Assembly: GCA_030627205.1 (NCBI GenBank) | Contig: DAOUSN010000010.1 | Span: 1-57,367 of the forward strand | DNA from: Methylococcaceae bacterium | Lineage (GTDB): Bacteria; Pseudomonadota; Gammaproteobacteria; Methylococcales; Methylomonadaceae | Length of the DNA stretch: 57,367 bases | Direction of reading: 5' to 3' | The notes under the pieces: model-generated | The model's database searches: none | The model's input: the letters and a program-made list of their open reading frames with translations, nothing else | What the model was told of the DNA's origin: nothing | Part shown: positions 52,784 to 57,367 of the stretch, piece by piece | Layout of the letters: every line of letters begins with the position of its first letter | Numbering within the stretch: position 1 is the stretch's first letter | Program-made: the position numbers and the translations under genes

Positions 52784-53154
52784 AAAAATATATTTTCATG
52801 TTTACAATATCCATAGCTTTTTTTATAACAAGTCTTTTTTTTAAGGCTAATATTTATCCTATTTTGGCTATTATTTTACCTCTGATCTTATTTTTTTTTG
52901 AAAAAAAAGAAGCTTCATTTTTATACATTATAATTATTATAATTATTATAAATATTGAATATATGATGTTTGTTAATTACATGATTCACCCTTGGTTTGT
53001 AGAAGACCCTTATAATTGTGATGGTCCTTGTTTTGGATGGTATAAATTTGAAAGTAGTATTTTTCCAAATATTTTGTTACATAATATATTGTTAATTGTT
53101 TCGTTATTAATAGTTTTGTTTAGCAGATACATAAAAGCTAAGCTAGCGAGATAA
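52774..53154 (+). CDS. Small multi-pass membrane protein, probable immunity protein
   Basis: A 126-residue hydrophobic protein with three or four membrane helices: about residues 7-25, 28-46, 49-70 (an Ile-rich run) and 98-118. Between helices is a loop with HPWFVEDPYNCDGPCFGW. It overlaps the end of the amidase gene by 10 bases, so translation is coupled. Its place immediately after an effector gene suggests immunity, but a membrane protein is an unusual blocker for a zinc amidase unless the loop reaches the periplasm, so this role is inferred only. Confidence 0.7.
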   Translation: MRVKKYIFMFTISIAFFITSLFFKANIYPILAIILPLILFFFEKKEASFLYIIIIIIIINIEYMMFVNYMIHPWFVEDPYNCDGPCFGWYKFESSIFPNILLHNILLIVSLLIVLFSRYIKAKLAR

Positions 53155-53158
53155 GCTC

Positions 53159-53362
53159 GTAGGTTGGGCTGAGCTTATTGAGCGTAGCGAGATAACGAAG
53201 CCCAACAATTACGGCACAAACGTTTTTTAAACTTCATTTCACTCAATTTTGCATTTACAGTAAACTAACAATTACACATCTTGTTTTGTTTTGGATTCAA
53301 ACACATCAATTTAATCACGGTCTGTGTTGGGCTTTGTTATCTCGCTACTCAGCCCAACCTAC
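53159..53362. repeat. Miniature inverted-repeat element with palindromic GTTGGGCT arms
   Basis: The left arm (53159-53206) and right arm (53326-53362) are inverted copies of each other with one mismatch; the left arm carries an 11-base insertion. Each arm is itself bounded by GTTGGGCT and AGCCCAAC. The 120 bases between the arms contain no gene. It is probably a MITE of the GTAGGTTGGG type seen in many gammaproteobacteria. The surrounding gene-free stretch 53155-53593 holds nothing else I can identify; its short open frames are by-products. Confidence 0.75.
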
Positions 53363-53593
53363 ATTTGAGAACTGCTATGAAGTATCGACATATTTTATCT
53401 CGTTCCTACACACCTCAACCACACTATTTCCCTCATTTTATGTGGAAATTCATACCAAGCGTTGCCTTAAAACTCAAACCTTATTTCCAAAATTAACAAG
53501 CAAAATATAGAAACCAAATGAAAAATTGCTCTCATACAGATTGGCATGATTTAATGTGTATTATTTTTTAATTATTTACACAAGGTAACGTTA

Positions 53594-53794
53594 ATGCGAA
53601 CCAATATCATAATTGATGATTTATTAATGGCAGAGGTTTTAAAAGCAACAGGCGCAAAAACTAAGCGTGAAGTAGTAGAGCTTGGTTTAAGAACCTTGTT
53701 AATGTTAAAACAACAAGAAGCCATCAAAGCTTTCAAAGGGAAATTAAAATGGGAGGGAGATTTGGAAAAAATGAGGACTGATAAGTTATTTTAG
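53594..53794 (+). CDS. vapB: VapB-type antitoxin
   Basis: A 66-residue antitoxin of the ribbon-helix-helix/AbrB-like VapB group (DUF2191): MRTNIIIDDLLMAEVLKATG forms the DNA-binding part, then KTKREVVELGLRTLLML and the C-terminal toxin-binding tail with LKWEGDLEKMR. The usual partner VapC follows directly, but it is broken (next entry), so the antitoxin stands without an active toxin. Preceded by AAGG before the ATG. Confidence 0.9.
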   Translation: MRTNIIIDDLLMAEVLKATGAKTKREVVELGLRTLLMLKQQEAIKAFKGKLKWEGDLEKMRTDKLF

Positions 53795-53997
53795 TTGATT
53801 CCAGTATTTGGATTGACTATTTTAATGATACGGAAACACTGGCAACAAGAAAATTAAATGAACTGCTGGGGGTTCAACCGATATGTACAGGTGATTTAAT
53901 TTTAGCGGAAGTATTGCAAGGATTTAAACACCAGCGAGATTATCAAATTGCAAGAATAACTGGGGTCAGGGTAAAGTTAAATAATGACCATGAATAA
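53785..53997 (+). pseudogene. vapC: Broken VapC toxin (PIN domain), truncated by a miniature element
   Basis: In the frame starting at 53785 the reading is V-I-L-V-D-S-S-I-W-I-D-Y-F-N, the beginning of a VapC PIN nuclease including its first catalytic Asp. It continues through GDLILAEVLQGFKH and ends at about residue 58, where the inverted-repeat element at 53962 begins. The first codon is GTT instead of ATG or GTG, so the start is also lost. Full VapC is about 130 residues; the second half, with the remaining acidic residues, is missing. The overlap with vapB is normal for this operon. Confidence 0.88.
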
Positions 53998-54050
53998 TAT
54001 CAATTATTCTTTACCTAAAAGTATAATAAATTTAACTTTACCCTGACCCC
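53962..54050. mobile_element. 89-bp palindromic REP/MITE-like element with GGGGTCAGGGTAAAG ends
   Basis: The first 21 bases (53962-53982) and the last 21 (54030-54050) are perfect inverted repeats beginning GGGGTCAGGGTAAAGTTAAA. The sequence resembles the ends of elements linked to IS200-like REP-associated transposases. It interrupts the vapC gene on the left and abuts the vgrG scar on the right. No transposase lies nearby. Confidence 0.85.
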
Positions 54051-54057
54051 TATTTAG

Positions 54058-54108
54058 GTCTTAAAGAATGCGGCTAAGAGTGGTACGCCTTTTTGTGAGG
54101 AGTGTTAG
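54058..54108 (+). pseudogene. Remnant of a vgrG 3' end (reads ...AAKSGTPFCEEC-stop)
   Basis: In one frame the 17 codons read VLKNAAKSGTPFCEEC and a TAG stop. The same peptide occurs inside the full VgrG (SAKDGTPFCEEC, residues 679-690), where it continues into the effector tail. Here it stops right after the second Cys and is followed 5 bases later by the DUF4123 start. It is a short scar showing that a DUF4123 module was once attached to a VgrG without the extra tail. Confidence 0.8.
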
Positions 54109-54113
54109 AAAAA

Positions 54114-54656
54114 ATGATACATTCGCGTAAGGACATTATTTTTCAATCTAGTTTTGAGCAAGGTAAGAAGTTGTTTGCGTTGGTTGATGCGGCTAAGATT
54201 GATGAGTTTCCTGCTTTGTTTTTTGATTTGGAAGAAGACCCTGAGTATTTTTCGTTGTTTTTTGAGACTCCGCAGGAGGAGTTGTTTGATGTCGCGCCTT
54301 ATTTGGTTAAGTTGAGTGCGGATTCTGCTTTGCTTGAGTGGTTTTTGAATGAGGGTTGGGGGCAGAGTTGGGGGGTGTTTGTTGTCACTGAGGAAGAGGA
54401 TATTGAGGTTTTGTTTGAGCATTTTCGCCAGTTTTTGAAGATTGAAGATCCTGAGGGCAATCGACTGTTTTTTCGTTTTTATGATCCGCGTGTGTTGCGT
54501 ATTTTTTTGCCTACTTGTAATGTTAGAGAGGTGTTTGATTTTTTTGGTGAGGTGGTTGGTGAGTTTTTAGTTGAGGCAGATGAAGTGGAGAGTTTGTTGT
54601 CTTTTAAGAAATCGGAAACTGGGCTTGAAACTAGGACTTTTCAAACTTATGCTTAA
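54114..54656 (+). CDS. DUF4123 T6SS effector adaptor (Tap/TEC), copy 2
   Basis: About 180 residues from the ATG at 54114, which aligns with the first residue of copy 1 (MIHSRKDIIFQSSFEQGKK). A GTG at 54102 would add four residues inside the scar. The same hallmarks are present: FFDLEEDPEYFSLFF, NEGWGQSWGVFVV and LFFRFYDPRVLRIFLPTC. The gene is about 80% identical to copy 1 over its length and shares the same G+T-rich codon use. A GAGGAG ribosome site overlaps the vgrG remnant just before it. Its inferred cargo is the zincin at 55043. Confidence 0.93.
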   Translation: MIHSRKDIIFQSSFEQGKKLFALVDAAKIDEFPALFFDLEEDPEYFSLFFETPQEELFDVAPYLVKLSADSALLEWFLNEGWGQSWGVFVVTEEEDIEVLFEHFRQFLKIEDPEGNRLFFRFYDPRVLRIFLPTCNVREVFDFFGEVVGEFLVEADEVESLLSFKKSETGLETRTFQTYA

Positions 54657-54683
54657 TAAATAACTCGGATAAAAGATACTATA

Positions 54684-55040
54684 ATGAAAATTCGTAAAGA
54701 ACAAATGGATTCATTTGAGCAAGCTGAATTAACAAAGTTTGCAGCACGCATTGCTGATTTTTTGCAAAGCGAGTTTCCAGAAGCTAAAGAAATACCTGTA
54801 AAAGAATTAAGGACAGTTGTTTATGAGCAAGTCACTCGTGCGCGTACTTATGGTTTAGAAACTGAACAGCAAATTGCTAATTATGTCACCACGGCTTGGT
54901 TATTGGGTCAAGAGTTTGATACTGAATTTCCAGCCGCCCAAGAAACGTTAAAATCAGATAAATATTCCGCTGATGATAAATCGTACTGGCTAGTTTTATG
55001 GACAAAAGAAAGGTTTGCTACTTTAGATAGAGGTGAATAA
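54684..55040 (+). CDS. Small IRxEQM-family protein next to DUF4123, copy 2
   Basis: A 118-residue helical protein, paralogue of the one at 51309: MKIRKEQMDSFEQAELTKF, then FLQSEFPEAKEI, RTVVYEQVTRARTYGLE and GQEFDTEFPAAQE. Identity with copy 1 is low (roughly a quarter), while the DUF4123 genes beside them are nearly the same, so this protein may vary with its effector. It ends two bases before the effector gene. No domain name is recognised. Confidence 0.8.
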   Translation: MKIRKEQMDSFEQAELTKFAARIADFLQSEFPEAKEIPVKELRTVVYEQVTRARTYGLETEQQIANYVTTAWLLGQEFDTEFPAAQETLKSDKYSADDKSYWLVLWTKERFATLDRGE

Positions 55041-55042
55041 TC

Positions 55043-55855
55043 ATGAGTTGGGGCGATACATTTAAAGAGGCAGGTAATTGGATAAAAGAAACCGCGAGTG
55101 ACATCGTTAAGGTAGTGACTGATGTATATAACAAAGTCAAAGAATGGTTCAATGAAGAGGTTGTTGGACGAATAAAACAAGTATGTGAATGGTTTAAAGA
55201 AGAAAATATAGCTAATAAGCCACAGTTAGTTACAGATGGTAAAATATATATAAATAATTCTAATTCTTATAAAAATTGTCCTGATACCGTTAAAAATAAA
55301 ATAAAAAGTAAAACGTTTACTGCTAAAGAAAAAAAAGAAATAAACGAAGTCATAGAAAAATACAAACCTTTATTAAAATGCAAAAATCATCCTTTACAAA
55401 AAATTGCTCGCACCGATAAAGCAATTACGAAGAATGGTACTTGCATCGCTGAAAGTGACACAATGGGAGAATGGCTTGCTGATCAAAATGCACTTATTCT
55501 AACTGATAGCGCATCTACAGGACTAGACTTTAAAGATTCAAGTAAACAATTTCGTGGCACAGTGGCTCATGAAATTTCACATGCATTGATGAATAATTTT
55601 GATCCTCGTACTTGTTCTACCTATAAAAACGAGTTAAAAAACCCTCTCATGCAAGAATACCAAAAAATTTCTGGATGGGATAAAACAGGAACAACACTAA
55701 CCGAAACACAAAAGGATAAAGCTCCGACAGATTATGCTAAAACTAATCCTAGTGAAGATTTAAGCGAAGCAACAATGCTTTATTTATATGAACCTAAAAC
55801 GCTAAAATCTCAATCTCCTAAAAGATATGAATTTCTAAAAAAACTTTTTAATTAA
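55043..55855 (+). CDS. Probable zinc-metallopeptidase T6SS effector (HEXXH, ATLF-like)
   Basis: A 270-residue protein. Residues 1-55 are amphipathic helices with repeated Trp (NWIKETASDIVKVV and KEWFNEEVV), possibly the VgrG-loading region. The catalytic zincin motif is AHEISHALMNN (His176, Glu177, His180), and the second-helix SEDLSEATMLYLYEP has Glu238 and Glu242 as candidate third ligand. The following SPKRYEFLKKLF recalls the ATLF-like domain of anthrax lethal factor relatives. There is no signal peptide. Position after the DUF4123/IRxEQM pair and before an orphan small gene suggests an effector/immunity unit. Confidence 0.85.
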   Translation: MSWGDTFKEAGNWIKETASDIVKVVTDVYNKVKEWFNEEVVGRIKQVCEWFKEENIANKPQLVTDGKIYINNSNSYKNCPDTVKNKIKSKTFTAKEKKEINEVIEKYKPLLKCKNHPLQKIARTDKAITKNGTCIAESDTMGEWLADQNALILTDSASTGLDFKDSSKQFRGTVAHEISHALMNNFDPRTCSTYKNELKNPLMQEYQKISGWDKTGTTLTETQKDKAPTDYAKTNPSEDLSEATMLYLYEPKTLKSQSPKRYEFLKKLFN

Positions 55856-55885
55856 ATAACACCAACTCATATAGGCATTAAAATT

Positions 55886-56320
55886 GTGAAAAAATGGGAT
55901 AGAATAATACGCGAAGAAACTACTCAAACGGATGTAATAAATGAACTAGGAAATCCTGACGATATTACAGAGAAAGTGACCTTGGTTAATACATCTGGGT
56001 TAATCTTATTGTCGTATTCAAACCCATTAGTATCTTTTTTTATAGGTAATGATAAAGTTTTTTTTATTGTTTTGGTTCCAGATGAAAGTGAGGATTATCC
56101 TAATACTGTAAATGATTGGAAAAATTTGTTCAAACATTCTTCAACCGTTCTTTCCAGTTCTAGAGGAAAGAATTATCATGTTTACATAAACCCAGAAGAA
56201 GGAAAAGCAGGAATATTCGATGCTAATAACGAAATATTTTTAATAGAATTTTTTAAACCTATGGACTTGGATAACTACATGAAACTATTCTATAAAAAGC
56301 CTAATAAATTTATAAAGTAA
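55886..56320 (+). CDS. Hypothetical protein, candidate immunity to the zincin effector
   Basis: A 144-residue protein from a GTG start; no family recognised. No signal peptide or membrane segment is clear, although residues 48-72 are fairly hydrophobic (LILLSYSNPLVSFFIGNDKVFFIVLVP). It has an Asp/Asn-rich body with KNYHVYINPEEGKAGIF near the C-terminus. The gene lies 30 bases after the zincin and nowhere near another operon, so an immunity role is the simplest reading. A cytosolic immunity protein would fit an effector that acts in the cytoplasm. Confidence 0.65.
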   Translation: MKKWDRIIREETTQTDVINELGNPDDITEKVTLVNTSGLILLSYSNPLVSFFIGNDKVFFIVLVPDESEDYPNTVNDWKNLFKHSSTVLSSSRGKNYHVYINPEEGKAGIFDANNEIFLIEFFKPMDLDNYMKLFYKKPNKFIK

Positions 56321-56360
56321 TACAACTTTTAATAACTATCGCGTACATTGGGCTGATCTC

Positions 56361-56485
56361 ATAACGCGATAAGATGCGTTACATAGGATGTGCTGAGGAA
56401 CGAAGCGCATCGTTCGAGAGGCATAACGTTTTCTATCGTTGAAACATCCTATGACTGAGGTGTTAAACTCTAAACTCACATGATA
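56361..56485. repeat. 125-bp dispersed repeat, copy 1
   Basis: This stretch is almost identical to 57243-57367 (three differences over 125 bases) and is in the same orientation, 882 bases away. Inside it ACATAGGATG and CATCCTATG form inverted ends, and further short palindromes include GAACGAAGCGCATCGTTC. It has no coding potential and looks like a small non-autonomous mobile or REP-like element. Confidence 0.85.
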
Positions 56486-56525
56486 AGGGGTAAGTTAATG
56501 GCAACGCGATAAGTTGCGCTAAATT

Positions 56526-56607
56526 ATAGGATGAGCTGAGGTACGAAGCGCATCTTTCGAGTAAAATAACTCGAACGATGCGCCTCCTATCGTCGGCACA
56601 TCCTATG
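56526..56607. repeat. Diverged relative of the 125-bp repeat
   Basis: ATAGGATGAGCTGAGG at the left and CATCCTAT at the right form inverted ends as in the 125-bp repeat, and the inner segment again has CGAAGCGCATC and GATGCG arms. It lies between the two larger copies within the gene-free stretch 56321-56692; the rest of that stretch contains only pieces of the same kind (for example AGCCCAACCTATAATT near 56642). Confidence 0.6.
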
Positions 56608-56678
56608 TAACCAATCTTATCGCATTACGCTCAATAAGCTTCAGCCCAACCTATAATTTAACGCATCTTATCACGTTT

Positions 56679-56914
56679 TAAGTGGCATTCCATTGGAAAC
56701 CTATGATTACATCGTCAATGGAAAATCCGCCCTAGATTCGATAATAGAACGCTACCAAGTCACCACCAACAAAGACAGTGGCATCAAAAACGACCCAAAC
56801 GACTGGAGCGAAAACCCACGTTATATACTCAACTTAATCAAAAGCATCATCACAGTCAGCGTAGAAAGCGTAAAAATAGTCAACAGCTTGCCCGCATTAG
56901 AAGAAAGGAGTTAA
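56679..56914 (+). pseudogene. C-terminal remnant of a large restriction/helicase-type protein
   Basis: The frame reads GIPLETYDYIVNGKSALDSIIERYQ, continuing with KDSGIKNDPNDWSENPRYIL and VESVKIVNSLPALEE. This is the characteristic end of DEAD/DEAH helicase-type restriction enzymes, such as the type ISP/Type III-related family, which are over 800 residues long. Only about 75 residues remain and the frame starts inside repeat sequence, with no proper start codon (TTG only). It is taken as a fragment left by recombination at the repeat. Confidence 0.82.
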
Positions 56915-56917
56915 AAA

Positions 56918-57211
56918 GTGAATAGCTTTGATATAGAAGTATTAATAACAGAATTTAACGGTAAGCCTCAATTTGATGAAGATAGCTTAACGCTTAGATT
57001 AGTTTGTAAAACTTCAAAAAATCAAAAAATAGTTTTTTGGGGAAGTGTTGATGGTGGAATGCGTAATATAGATGCTTTGAAAAATCAAAAGCTACCTGTA
57101 TTAGTTGAATGCGAAGCTTACGAGCCAACAGCAAGGCAAAAGAAAGATTTTGGTACAAATTACACCATACCTGAACACGCACGGATAACAATAAACCCTG
57201 AAATTTTTTGA
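56918..57211 (+). CDS. Hypothetical 97-residue protein
   Basis: A GTG-start frame preceded by AAAGGAG, a good ribosome site. The protein begins MNSFDIEVLITEFNGK and has alternating beta-like strands (LVCKTSKNQKIVFWGSV and LPVLVECEAYEP) and a final HARITINPEIF, possibly a small OB- or beta-barrel-type fold. No family is recognised. It lies between the helicase remnant and the second 125-bp repeat, so it may be a small gene that travelled with the repeat-bounded unit. Confidence 0.6.
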   Translation: MNSFDIEVLITEFNGKPQFDEDSLTLRLVCKTSKNQKIVFWGSVDGGMRNIDALKNQKLPVLVECEAYEPTARQKKDFGTNYTIPEHARITINPEIF

Positions 57212-57242
57212 CCTTTGATAACGCGATAAGATGGGCTAAATT

Positions 57243-57367
57243 ATAACACGATAAAATGCGTTACATAGGATGTGCTGAGGAACGAAGCGCATCGTTCGAG
57301 AGGCATAACGTTTTCTATCGTTGAAACATCCTATGACTGAGGTGTTAAGCTCTAAACTCACATGATA
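57243..57367. repeat. 125-bp dispersed repeat, copy 2 (runs to window edge)
   Basis: This copy matches 56361-56485 with three differences and continues to the last base of the window, so its right boundary is unknown. It shares the ACATAGGATG/CATCCTATG inverted ends. The two copies bracket the helicase remnant and the 97-residue gene. Confidence 0.85.

Noticed and set aside
53281-53510. Two overlapping plus-strand open frames of about 70 residues
   Set aside because: They run through the inverted-repeat element, have no ribosome site and no recognisable domain.

Overview
The window is AT-rich DNA from a Gram-negative gammaproteobacterium. The gene orders maf-rng-yhdP-nitrilase and tyrS/M23 peptidase/anmK, the lipoprotein BamC and a complete envelope-spanning type VI secretion system (T6SS) all fit this. 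The MNIO/DUF692 operon and general base composition would suit Methylococcales or a relative, but no marker in the window fixes the genus.

Layout. Positions 1-2456 (minus strand) hold a copper-RiPP operon of the HvfABC/bufferin kind: a secreted Cys-rich precursor with six EGKCG motifs, an MNIO (DUF692) enzyme and its DUF2063 partner, then the start of an unknown membrane protein cut by the window edge. Next come nth and a tiny orphan CRISPR array of type I-F repeat sequence (three identical repeats, two spacers, no cas genes nearby). Positions 3805-14014 are housekeeping genes: an MscS-type channel, panD, rlmH, maf, rng, yhdP, a nitrilase-family amidase and bamC. Positions 14096-17994 hold two unrecognised membrane proteins and a GH19 cell-wall hydrolase. 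Then come anmK and an M23 endopeptidase (minus), and tyrS and an unlinked gspD secretin (plus).

Positions 24146-50242 are a T6SS cluster. Rightward genes are tssF, tssG, a sigma54 activator (VasH type), a membrane Ser/Thr kinase (PpkA type) and an OmpA-like protein. The leftward operon is tagH-tssJ-tssK-tssL-tssM-tagF/pppA-small membrane protein-tssA-tssB-tssC-tssE. Diverging from it are a striking FHA-TM-coiled coil-lytic transglycosylase fusion and then hcp, a PAAR protein and vgrG. A GG-N10-GC sigma54 promoter lies just upstream of hcp, matching the activator. The kinase, the PP2C phosphatase and two FHA proteins form a complete threonine-phosphorylation control loop. No ClpV (TssH) gene is present in the window.

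Positions 47639-56320 are a chain of three probable effector/immunity units: a VgrG with a C-terminal Cys/His hydrolase-like domain, a PGRP-type amidase and an HEXXH zincin. The last two are each preceded by a DUF4123 adaptor and a small paralogous protein of unknown function (here called IRxEQM). The second DUF4123 gene is preceded by a 17-codon scar of a vgrG 3' end, which shows how the modules were duplicated or imported. Between and after the modules lie miniature inverted repeats, a broken vapBC pair, a remnant of a large restriction/helicase gene and two near-identical 125-bp repeats, the last at the window edge.
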